Positions 23,591 to 30,274 of a stretch of DNA of 30,274 bases are shown here, one piece after another. The notes beneath the pieces are model-generated. The model ran no database searches. It had not been told where the DNA came from and saw nothing but the letters and a program-made list of their open reading frames with translations. The translations under genes and the position numbers were made by a program. How positions within the stretch are numbered: the stretch's first letter is position 1; every line of letters starts with the position of its first letter. Location of the stretch: assembly GCA_964515395.1 (NCBI GenBank), contig CAZERC010000020.1, positions 1-30,274 on the forward strand. The letters run 5' to 3'. The stretch comes from UBA1876 sp964515395 (lineage in GTDB: Bacteria; Synergistota; Synergistia; Synergistales; Thermovirgaceae).

Positions 23591-25764
23591 GGTTGCGGGA
23601 AATTCCCCTAAGACTTGCATATTATCGGGGAAAGCATGATATAGCGAACGAATTTTACCTTCCCTGCCTCAGGAGCGCGGTTCGTTATAACCGGGCCGTG
23701 GGTTTTTTTTCCAGCACGATATATATTATCGCTTGGAGTGAGATCCTGTCTTTTATGGAGCGGGGAGGGAAGATTAATGTCATCTCGTCTCCAAGGCTAG
23801 TCAAGGATGACGCTGACGCGCTGGCCGACGGATACGAGGCCCGAGATGACGAAGTAAAGGCCCTGCAACTTGCGAAAGAATTCGAGAGTATGCTGCATAA
23901 ACCCTATCTCGAAAAACCAAGCCTCCTCCTTGCCTACTTGGTCGCTAATGGGGTTGTTGAGTTCAAGACTGCTGATCCACATACCTCTTCACTAGGTTCT
24001 GTAACCAAACGCATCTTTCATGACAAGCTGGGAATTTTCACTGATGCTGAAGGGGAGTCTGTGGTATTCAAGGGATCTATGAATGAAACTTATTACGGCC
24101 TTTCCGATGATGGAAACATAGAATCTGTCGATGTCTTCTGCTCTTTCCGCCCCTCCTCAGAAGGAGAGCGGGTACGAGAATCAATCAACCACTTTGCGCT
24201 GCTCTGGGAAAACCAATATCCTGGCGTCCAGGTCCATCCATTCCCGGAGTCTGCACTGTCTATCATTCGCAGAAATGCGCCAGAAACATACTCCGAATTT
24301 ACCGACATCCTCGACGAACTGAAAAAGGAATGCGATAGGATTAAGCCCATGGTAACTCCCGGAAAAACACCACGCCCTCATCAGCAGGCCGTCATTGACA
24401 ACTGGTACGCCAAGGGGCGCCGCGGGGTCATCAAGCATGCTACGGGAAGCGGTAAGACTTTTACGGCCCTATGCTGTATTCGAGATGCCCTAGAACACCG
24501 GGAGATTCCGATCATATTGGTTCCCAGCAATGCACTTCTCTCTCAATGGGAACACGAGATCAAAAAGGAAATACAAAACACTAACATCCTCCAGTGCGGA
24601 GATTCGAATAACGCATGGAGAACACAGAATCTTCTGGTGGATTTTTCCAGCACTTATTCCAAAGCAGATAATCGTCTCATCTTATCGACCATTCAAACGG
24701 CACGGAGCGATGATTTCCTTCAGAGGCTTCGTCACGGACCACACTTATTCCTCGTCGCCGACGAGGTACATCGAATGGGTAGCACGGAACATAGAAAGAT
24801 CATGGAGAAACTTGATTGCGGTGCCCGACTCGGGCTTTCAGCTACTCCTGAACGGTTTGGCGACAAAGAGGGGACGGAGGCGATATTTGATTTCTTCGGC
24901 GAATGCTTGTCTCCGGAATTTTCACTACGGGAGGCTATCGAGGAAGGTGTCCTAACGCCATACTACTATTACCCGTCCCATGTGCGCTTAACGGAGGAAG
25001 AGCAAGAGGTATGGAATGATTACACCGAAAAACTATCCAGGCTTGCTGCGCAGATAAGACAGGAATCGAACCCCGAGCGACTCGCCCGACTCCGGTATCG
25101 CTTTAAAAGATCCTCCATCGATCGGGCCAGGGTGGCCAAAAAAGCGGTGAGCAAGGTCAAGGCGGCAGTAGACATCGTATCAAGGAAATTCGTTGACCAA
25201 CATGTTTGGCTCATCTATTGCGAGGACACACAGCAGATGGACGAAGTTTACCACGGTCTCCAGTTCCTGGATATGCTTCCAAATGGTGTTGCCATTTCTA
25301 GGTATTTTTCTGACATGGATGGAGACCGCCGTAGAGAAACGCTTGAATACTTTAAGAGGCATAGTGGCATAATCGTGTCAATTCGTTGTCTTGACGAGGG
25401 TGTAGACATACCTTCAGCCACGCATGCTCTATTTTTGGCCTCCTCGAAGAATCCCCGGGAACACGTCCAACGCCGGGGAAGGATACTACGTAAAGCTCCG
25501 AGAAAGACTTATTCCGTCATTTTTGACGTACTTGCCCTTCCAAATGAGATAAACGATAAGAACAGTAATACCAACGAAGAAGACATTGTGGACTCTCTGG
25601 TGGCTGGGGAAATTGCACGCGGCATCTCCTTTGCAGAGTGGGCCAAGAACCGAGCGGACGCGGAGGGACGCTTGAAGGATATGGCTATATCAATAGGACT
25701 TGACCCAGAAAGCATTGTGAAATTCTCTGAAGGTGAGGAAGGTGATAATGATGACGGAATTTGA
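23587..25764 (+). CDS. phospholipase D-like nuclease fused to SF2 helicase
   Basis: A 725-residue two-part protein. The N-terminal ~220 residues form a PLD-family domain with the half-motif FHDKLGIF (His145, Lys147) followed by FKGSMNET (Gly163, Ser164, Asn166), as in bacterial HKD nucleases. From about residue 262 comes an SF2 helicase: Q-motif-like RPHQQAVIDNW, Walker A HATGSGKT (Lys290), DEVH box (392-395), SAT (418-420), and motif VI QRRGRILR (628-635) preceded by CLDEGVDIP. A basic insert (about 495-535) lies between the RecA lobes. It probably translocates along and cuts invading DNA. It is the third gene of the operon, translationally coupled upstream, and overlaps the next gene by 17 bases. 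Confidence 0.9.
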   Translation: MRLREIPLRLAYYRGKHDIANEFYLPCLRSAVRYNRAVGFFSSTIYIIAWSEILSFMERGGKINVISSPRLVKDDADALADGYEARDDEVKALQLAKEFESMLHKPYLEKPSLLLAYLVANGVVEFKTADPHTSSLGSVTKRIFHDKLGIFTDAEGESVVFKGSMNETYYGLSDDGNIESVDVFCSFRPSSEGERVRESINHFALLWENQYPGVQVHPFPESALSIIRRNAPETYSEFTDILDELKKECDRIKPMVTPGKTPRPHQQAVIDNWYAKGRRGVIKHATGSGKTFTALCCIRDALEHREIPIILVPSNALLSQWEHEIKKEIQNTNILQCGDSNNAWRTQNLLVDFSSTYSKADNRLILSTIQTARSDDFLQRLRHGPHLFLVADEVHRMGSTEHRKIMEKLDCGARLGLSATPERFGDKEGTEAIFDFFGECLSPEFSLREAIEEGVLTPYYYYPSHVRLTEEEQEVWNDYTEKLSRLAAQIRQESNPERLARLRYRFKRSSIDRARVAKKAVSKVKAAVDIVSRKFVDQHVWLIYCEDTQQMDEVYHGLQFLDMLPNGVAISRYFSDMDGDRRRETLEYFKRHSGIIVSIRCLDEGVDIPSATHALFLASSKNPREHVQRRGRILRKAPRKTYSVIFDVLALPNEINDKNSNTNEEDIVDSLVAGEIARGISFAEWAKNRADAEGRLKDMAISIGLDPESIVKFSEGEEGDNDDGI

Positions 25765-25963
25765 TATGGATCCACTTCTGAAAGCTTGTACGGAAGTCGA
25801 AAACCTTAACGAAAAGCAGATGGAGTTGATAAAAAAAATCCTCGAATTAGAGGAACGTCATTTCGGTCGAGAGATGGTGCGAAGAAAGGAAATAGAGAAG
25901 CTAGTTGAAGTGTTCGCAATAGAATGCGAGGGAAAGAATAATGACGAAACCACTGCAGTTTGA
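25748..25963 (+). CDS. small coiled-coil protein embedded in the operon
   Basis: A 71-residue protein starting at ATG 25748 after AAGGTG; GTG 25733 is a longer alternative. Its start is inside the helicase gene (17-base overlap) and its end is inside the ATPase gene (23-base overlap), so it is translationally linked to both. The sequence is highly charged and helical (NEKQMELIKKILELEERHFG, REMVRRKEIEKLVEVFAI) with heptad-like Leu/Ile spacing, suggesting a coiled coil. I recognise no family. A role as a linker or assembly factor between the helicase and the ATPase is plausible from position alone. Confidence 0.7.
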   Translation: MMTEFDMDPLLKACTEVENLNEKQMELIKKILELEERHFGREMVRRKEIEKLVEVFAIECEGKNNDETTAV

Positions 25964-27965
25964 ATATCTCTCTCTAGAAAAATTTGGTCCCTTCTTGGAG
26001 AAGCAAGAAATCCATTTCCCACCCGAGGGAGTTGCAATCGTATATGGTGACAATGGGTGCGGTAAGACTTTTCTTACCAGGGCGATACATTTTGCCCTAT
26101 ATGGGTCTATCGGTGACCGCAGGCACTCTAACCAATTCATCCCCACCGGTAAGCTGGTCCATCTTGACGCGCTTCAAAATCAGGAGTCGGCTTCGGTCAC
26201 TCTTACGTTCTCTTGTCGGGGGAACAAATACCAAATTGTGAGAGAAATTCACCCGCAGGCCGAATTCAATGGGGACGCAGAGGACCTTCCTTGCAAGGTA
26301 ACTCTTCATTTCTTCAAGAATGGGGAAGCGCTCAAATTTGGAGAAGTCGAATCCGAGATCAACCAAATATTGCCTCAAGAAATCAGTCGTTTTTTTATCT
26401 TTGACGGTGAACAAATGCAGGAATACAGGGATCTTCTGACCTATGAAGCACAGGGCCAGCAGCGAATCATAGCACATTCCATAGAAAGGATCCTGGGGAT
26501 CCCGCACTTGCGGAATGCCGCAAAGGATACAGAGTATCTAGAGAGTGCCGTGAGTTCTCAAATCAGTTCGGTTGAAAACACAGACAGAGAAATAGGACAG
26601 AACCAGGAAAGCTTACGCCGAATCACGGAAGATATAAAGGAAGTGGAAGAGCAGAAACAATACTGGATGGATATAAAAGAGAAGGCGGAAGAAGAAGAAG
26701 AGCGAATCAAGGTACGTTTAAACGAGCATCAGAAGGCACAGGCCTTGATAGGCAAGATTGAAAGTAAAGATATAGAAATGGGAAATAACGAAAAAGATAT
26801 TAAAGAAACCGAGGACGAAAGCCAGTTGCTTAGGAATGACCTCTGGAAGGGAGTTTTGGGGGAAGTCCTCAAGCCATTCGTTGAATTTCTTCGTGATAAG
26901 GAGAAGCAATCCATACAAGAGAGTATGAGGAAGGTTCGGATCAATTTGATTGATTCTAGCATTAACAAGAAGCGCTGCGAGCTTTGTGACACCCGCTTGT
27001 CACAAGAAATGAGAGATAGAATGCAAGAGGAACTAAATTCTATTTCAAGTGGCAAAGAGGATGAACATACGGTTTTCCTATCCATAGATCAAATACAAAG
27101 ACAAATTCAGGTTATCAACAATTTCACAGAACATAAAAGTACACTAAAAAGAGTGCTGGACCTGAATAAAAGGATAAACGGGCTGAAAATACGGAACGAA
27201 AGACTTCGACGTGAAAGGGAGGACCTTAAGGACCAAATCGGTGGTTCTGACATAGAAATCAATATTAAAAAGTTGGTCAACCAAATGACGCAAGAAGAGA
27301 GCGCCCGCGGAAATGCAGAAGAAACCCTCAAAAAAATTGAGGATAGCCTGAATGAGCTTAGGAAAGCCAAGGACAGAATCATGGACAATATAAATAGACT
27401 CGGAAAGAAGAATGGAACTGGGGAAGAGATGGCGAACCTTTTTCTTAAACACAAAACCTGCGTTTTTTTGCACAAGACGTTTTCAGAGGCCATAGAACAG
27501 TTTCGAACAAACCTGAAAAAACAGGTCGAGGAGACGGCTTCCCGGTTCTTTGTCAAGATGATAGAAGACAAATCTGTAAAGAGTCTTCGGATAAACGATT
27601 CTTTCGGTTTAGAGATGGTGCGGTGGGACAATGTCATAGTTCCCCTTCCTTCGGATGCACAATTTCACATAACATCCCTGGCGTTGATTGGCGCACTGCA
27701 CAGGAATGCGCCTTTGGAAGGCCCTCTTGTCATGGACGCTCCTGTAATTAGATTGGATGATTTACATGTCGCAAGTTTTTTTGATGCATTATCAGAGCTT
27801 TCTGATCAGGTCCTTTTACTTGCAACTCCAAGAGACCTACCTGTCGAAAAGGTTGGGGAAGGGCTGGGCGACAAGTTGAAGATGGAATATAAACTTGTTC
27901 GGATTTTCAGAGGAGATTCTTCGGAATCTCAAAAAGGATCGACGCGAATAGATCTCGTATCGTAA
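25941..27965 (+). CDS. DndD/SMC-like AAA/ABC ATPase with coiled coil
   Basis: A 674-residue ATPase of the RecF/SMC/DndD type. Walker A is YGDNGCGKT (Gly36-Thr43). RFFIFDGEQMQEY (about 150-163) is a hallmark of DndD-like proteins. Long coiled-coil arms (about 215-330 and 400-500) flank a CxxC pair, RCELCDTRLS (Cys346, Cys349), placed like a zinc hook. Walker B is GPLVMDAPVIRLDD with Asp599; Ala follows where most family members have Glu or Ser. The expected LSxGE signature is degenerate (LPSDAQFHITSLALIGAL). It is the fifth gene of the operon and likely senses DNA and drives the complex. The DndA/B/C/E sulfur-modification genes are absent, so this is not a Dnd system. Confidence 0.88.
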   Translation: MTKPLQFEYLSLEKFGPFLEKQEIHFPPEGVAIVYGDNGCGKTFLTRAIHFALYGSIGDRRHSNQFIPTGKLVHLDALQNQESASVTLTFSCRGNKYQIVREIHPQAEFNGDAEDLPCKVTLHFFKNGEALKFGEVESEINQILPQEISRFFIFDGEQMQEYRDLLTYEAQGQQRIIAHSIERILGIPHLRNAAKDTEYLESAVSSQISSVENTDREIGQNQESLRRITEDIKEVEEQKQYWMDIKEKAEEEEERIKVRLNEHQKAQALIGKIESKDIEMGNNEKDIKETEDESQLLRNDLWKGVLGEVLKPFVEFLRDKEKQSIQESMRKVRINLIDSSINKKRCELCDTRLSQEMRDRMQEELNSISSGKEDEHTVFLSIDQIQRQIQVINNFTEHKSTLKRVLDLNKRINGLKIRNERLRREREDLKDQIGGSDIEINIKKLVNQMTQEESARGNAEETLKKIEDSLNELRKAKDRIMDNINRLGKKNGTGEEMANLFLKHKTCVFLHKTFSEAIEQFRTNLKKQVEETASRFFVKMIEDKSVKSLRINDSFGLEMVRWDNVIVPLPSDAQFHITSLALIGALHRNAPLEGPLVMDAPVIRLDDLHVASFFDALSELSDQVLLLATPRDLPVEKVGEGLGDKLKMEYKLVRIFRGDSSESQKGSTRIDLVS

Positions 27966-28015
27966 GTGATAAAAAGACATGTCTATGATGACCGGAAAAA
28001 GGGAGGAGAAAAGAT

Positions 28016-28399
28016 ATGGAGGAAATTCGGGATGTTGTAGATATCGGTGTTACTCCTGATGGGGAAGAAACTTTAAAACTACTGACGGAAGAGAAGGGAT
28101 GGTTCAATCAGCAGCAAGCCGCCGCAAGGTTTGCCCTAGCACTTGCTTTGAAGGAAAAGCCTGAATTCAAACCTTTGAAAAATGCTCGAACGAAATGGGC
28201 AGCCCGAAATATTGCTTCTGAGGAGGATGGGCTTGTTGATGCAGTGAAAATTGTCTATCCGGACATACAGACACCATATAAACTGTTGGAATTCCTCATT
28301 GATAGAGGGCTTTCCATTATTCAAGAAGAAAATGATCATGATCCTCATATTTCGCTAGAACAGATCTTGGATGACTTTGTAGAAACTGATCAGCAATAA
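28016..28399 (+). CDS. 127-residue protein ending the defence operon
   Basis: Starts 50 bases after the ATPase with GGGAGGAG upstream of ATG. It is acidic and helical: EETLKLLTEEKGWFNQQQAA followed by ARFALALALKEKP, then TKWAARNIASEEDGLVDAVK and PYKLLEFLIDRGLSIIQEE. The first half resembles ribbon-helix-helix/DndE-like small proteins that pack with DNA-binding partners (pattern: long helix, 'A.RFA.ALALK', Pro/Lys-rich loop, C-terminal helix with 'RG'). I cannot assign it to a named family. Being last in the operon and conserved in spacing, it is probably a subunit of the same system. Confidence 0.7.
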   Translation: MEEIRDVVDIGVTPDGEETLKLLTEEKGWFNQQQAAARFALALALKEKPEFKPLKNARTKWAARNIASEEDGLVDAVKIVYPDIQTPYKLLEFLIDRGLSIIQEENDHDPHISLEQILDDFVETDQQ

Positions 28400-28485
28400 A
28401 AAGTCTGCCTATGGCTTTATGGGCTGTTGCATAACATTGAGTTTAAGGAATCTTTTCTAAAACAATTCAATTTCCTTTTCCAATT

Positions 28486-28520
28486 ACGCCCGGGCCTTGG
28501 ATGTAAGAAGGCCCGGGCGT
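28486..28520. terminator. hairpin between convergent genes
   Basis: ACGCCCGGGCC (28486-28496) and GGCCCGGGCGT (28510-28520) form a perfect 11-bp GC-rich stem around a 13-base loop. It lies between the rightward defence operon and the leftward HTH gene, so it probably terminates both, although the flanking T-runs are short. Confidence 0.7.
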
Positions 28521-28543
28521 TTCAAGTCTTCATGACTAGGAGC

Positions 28544-28987
28544 TTACGGAGTCAGAGCAGTGATTTCCCGGAACGCCAGATCCTCTTCTTTCTCTTTTTT
28601 CTGGATCTCGATTTCTTTGCTGTCAGTAGGTCCTTCGGGTTCCAACTCCGCTCCATAAAGCCCCACAGACCGAAGCACATAGACTGCCGCGGACTGACGA
28701 AGCCGGAGATCTTCCGTGTTTTTCATATCTTCTTCCAGGACTTTCACAGCTTCTGCAACAAGAGAACGAAGCTTGTCAACCTGGCTGCCCCATATCTCTT
28801 CACGTCGCCGATTCAGTTCTGCGATAAATGTCGGGTTGTTATTTCTCCAGTCCGTCACAGTCTGCCTGGACACACCGACAGCTTCTGCTGTTTCCCGGTC
28901 GGTTTTTCCCTGGATGAGAAGGTCAATGGCGTTCAACTGTTCCACGTTCAATTGTCGGGTTTTGTCCTGTTTCGCCATGTTCGACAT
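28544..28987 (-). CDS. phage-like helix-turn-helix protein (terminase small-subunit type)
   Basis: A 147-residue protein starting at ATG 28987, with AAAGGAGGTG 6 bases upstream; the longer frame from 29083 has no such signal. An N-terminal HTH is clear (LLIQGKTDRETAEAVGVSRQ followed by TVTDWRNNNPTFIAELNRRR), then a helical region and an acidic tail (EIEIQKKEKEEDLAF). This layout resembles phBC6A51-type HTH proteins and small terminase subunits encoded by phages and phage satellites. No large terminase is in the window. It may instead regulate or bind the repeats upstream. It reads toward the defence operon and marks the start of the element's own replication/packaging part. Confidence 0.72.
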   Translation of the reverse strand: MSNMAKQDKTRQLNVEQLNAIDLLIQGKTDRETAEAVGVSRQTVTDWRNNNPTFIAELNRRREEIWGSQVDKLRSLVAEAVKVLEEDMKNTEDLRLRQSAAVYVLRSVGLYGAELEPEGPTDSKEIEIQKKEKEEDLAFREITALTP

Positions 28988-29100
28988 TGTTGCACCTCCT
29001 TTCTTTTCGCAGTTCAAAACTTGAAGGCAAGAATCTGCCTTCATACCTTTCAGCAGCCTTTCAGCCGTGAGACTTTGCCGCATCAGCTTTCATAGTGTTC

Positions 29101-29115
29101 CTGAAGAATCTGAAG
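29101..29115 (+). repeat. two CTGAAG repeats upstream of the HTH gene
   Basis: CTGAAG occurs at 29101-29106 and 29110-29115, 9 bases apart. The word matches the core of the denser repeat group at 29179-29265. Confidence 0.35.
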
Positions 29116-29178
29116 CTTTTTGAGCCCACATTCTATATTTTTTTCTTACTTCATTCTTCTTTTTTCAAAGGGAGTAGA

Positions 29179-29265
29179 AACCCCTTCAGTCCCTTCAGGT
29201 TTCGCTTAAACCTTTGCTGTGAATGCATCCACGCCTGAAGGCTTCTTGAAGGAACTGAAGGGGTT
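29179..29265. repeat. iteron-like TGAAGG cluster with nested inverted repeats (candidate replication origin or operator)
   Basis: CCTTCA occurs at 29183 and 29192, and TGAAGG at 29236, 29247 and 29256, spaced 9, 11 and 9 bases. Outer arms AACCCCTTCAGT (29179-29190) and ACTGAAGGGGTT (29254-29265) are perfect inverted repeats; inner arms CCTTCAGG (29192-29199) and CCTGAAGG (29234-29241) are too. It lies directly downstream of the primase-helicase fragment, in the gap before the HTH gene. Such arrays next to replication genes are often origins. Confidence 0.55.
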
Positions 29266-29272
29266 ACGTGAT

Positions 29273-30084
29273 TTACATTGCTACTTTCCCTCCTATTGCT
29301 TCCGAGGATCTTGTTATGTGATACTCCTCGATTTTGTTCCGCATGGGCTTTTGTGATTCGAACACGAGAATGTTTCCGGCTTCCGTGTGCCTTTTTTCGA
29401 AGACCACACCATGCCTTGCAAATAATGGCTTAAGCTCCTTCAGCTTCTTATGAAGTTGCGTTCGGTTCCGGGGAATCTGCTTCCGGGCCTCAACGGAAAG
29501 GTTGGCGGTTTCTAGGATTTTCAAGATCTCGTCTGCAGTTGTGGTGAACGTATTGGCCTGTTTAAAGCGGTCCATGATGTACTTGGCCAAAAGATCATTC
29601 TCCAGGATTGCCCGCTCCTGTTTCCTCCGGCTTTCGTTCACGAGTCTGGAGAACCGACCTTCTTCCCAGGGCACCATCCCACAGAAAGCTGCTCCTTCAA
29701 CCCATTTGACGGCATCTGCCATACGGGATATTTCCTTCAGCTGTACTCCTTCGCGGCCTCTGATGCACCCTTGGAGTGCGTTTAAAAGGCCTCCCAGGAT
29801 TTTCGGTGCGGCCTTTTTCCACTTGTGTTTGATTTCTTCTTCGGTCAAAATTTTTTGATCCTTGAGCTGTTTTAAAAACACGAAGATTCCACGGTCGACA
29901 AGGTCACCCCTGTGTGCAAGGTCCCCTATGCCGTTGAGGACGACTGGCCGCTTGCCACCGAAAGAGGAAAGCCCGCTGTCGGTATATAGCTTCCGCTTCT
30001 GGATGCCGCTTCCGGTTGCTATTCGGCATAACGCATTCGACATATCCGTTGTTAAGCTTGAGATATTGTCAAAACCAAGGAGAT
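29273..30084 (-). pseudogene. phage/plasmid primase-helicase, C-terminal part, cut by an insertion sequence
   Basis: The frame ending at TAA 29273 can be read back through ATG 30043 into LLGFDNISSLTTDMSNALCR, up to the end of the insertion sequence at about 30084. The stretch FDNIS...ALCRIATGSGIQKRKLYTDS with KRPVVLNGIGDLAHRGDLVDRGIFV is typical of the helicase/ATPase module of primase-polymerase-type replication proteins of phages and satellites (sensor region after Walker B). The Walker A and primase parts would lie on the other side of the insertion, beyond the window. About 270 residues remain, with a C-terminal winged-helix-like tail (LKELKPLFARHGVVFEKR). The gene is probably inactive unless the insertion is recent or absent in part of the population. 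Confidence 0.72.
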
Positions 30085-30274
30085 TGAGCTACTCCCCAGA
30101 AACTGGACCAGGGCTTAAGGTGATACCATGGCCCCGGCGGAAGCCAAAATGGGGAGGGACTAATAACCGTCATGAGAAAGCGTTACGATGCGAAATTCAA
30201 GGCCAAGGTCGTGCTTGAGGCCCTGCGGGAACAGAACACCGCAGCCGAGATAGCGGCCAAATACGAGATCCACC
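30085..30274 (+). mobile_element. IS3-family insertion sequence, left end (continues past the window)
   Basis: The left terminal repeat probably begins TGAGCTACTCCCCAGAAACT at 30085, starting with TG as IS3 elements do. The primase frame breaks exactly there. The transposase gene follows at 30172. Only the first 190 bases are inside the window. Confidence 0.72.
30172..30274 (+). CDS. IS3-family transposase OrfA, N-terminal fragment
   Basis: The first 34 codons (MRKRYDAKFKAKVVLEALRE, QNTAAEIAAKYEIH) match the N-terminal helix-turn-helix of IS3-group OrfA proteins, which bind the terminal repeats. GGGGAGGGAC lies upstream of the ATG. The gene is cut by the window edge; OrfB with the DDE catalytic domain should follow, made by -1 frameshifting. 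Confidence 0.85.
   Translation, partial: MRKRYDAKFKAKVVLEALREQNTAAEIAAKYEIH

Noticed and set aside
21925..28399. Assignment as a Dnd phosphorothioation or DISARM system
   Set aside because: The sulfur-transfer genes (dndA, dndC) and the DrmA/DrmB proteins are absent; only the ATPase and the PLD/helicase domains are similar.
28427..29095. Plus-strand frame of 222 codons over the HTH gene
   Set aside because: The minus-strand HTH protein has a strong ribosome-binding site and a clear motif; the plus frame is rich in Phe/Ser/Cys and looks like a shadow.
1..30274. CRISPR array
   Set aside because: No regularly spaced repeats of 25-40 bases with unique spacers were seen anywhere.

Overview
The window looks like the chromosome of a diderm, anaerobe-type bacterium, most plausibly a member of Synergistota. 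This is inference, not a database result. It rests on the Gram-negative export genes (TolC, membrane-fusion protein, RND pump) sitting beside an amidase with a copper-amine-oxidase-like N-terminus and a GerMN-domain membrane protein, on moderately high GC, and on dense GTGA/ATGA gene overlaps.

Positions 1-20320 are ordinary core chromosome. Leftward at the start lie deoC and a small winged-helix-like gene that carries an in-frame TGA. Rightward follow homoserine dehydrogenase, a PHP phosphoesterase, threonine aldolase, a PmbA/TldE-like protein, a secreted cell-wall amidase, a GerMN protein, RNase PH, XTP/dITP pyrophosphatase, SecG, nicotinate phosphoribosyltransferase, and rplM-rpsI behind a clear sigma-70 promoter with a structured leader. 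A 27-codon Cys/His-rich gene, not expected in routine annotation, lies before mgtE. Then comes a self-contained efflux operon: a TetR repressor with palindromic operator, TolC, membrane-fusion protein, RND pump, and a PG0541-like small protein. It ends at a tRNA-Thr(TGT) gene that has its own promoter.

From 20321 to the end the DNA is a more AT-rich integrated element. A tyrosine integrase reads toward the tRNA gene, which is the probable attachment site; the far attachment site is outside the window. The cargo is a tightly packed rightward operon: an SPPF-type DNA methyltransferase, an unrecognised 209-residue protein, a phospholipase-D-nuclease/SF2-helicase fusion, a 71-residue coiled-coil protein overlapping both neighbours, a DndD/SMC-like ATPase, and a 127-residue protein. 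The methylase + helicase + ATPase set fits an anti-phage defence system of the kind called Hma (helicase-methylase-ATPase), or a close relative. A hairpin separates this from leftward replication-type genes: a phage-like HTH protein, a stretch of TGAAG iteron-like repeats, and the C-terminal part of a phage/plasmid primase-helicase. The latter is cut by an IS3-family insertion sequence whose left end and first codons close the window.

The defence operon on the element is the main find. Secondary points are the TGA-interrupted gene, the 27-codon gene, the iteron cluster, possible integrase arm sites, and the efflux operator.
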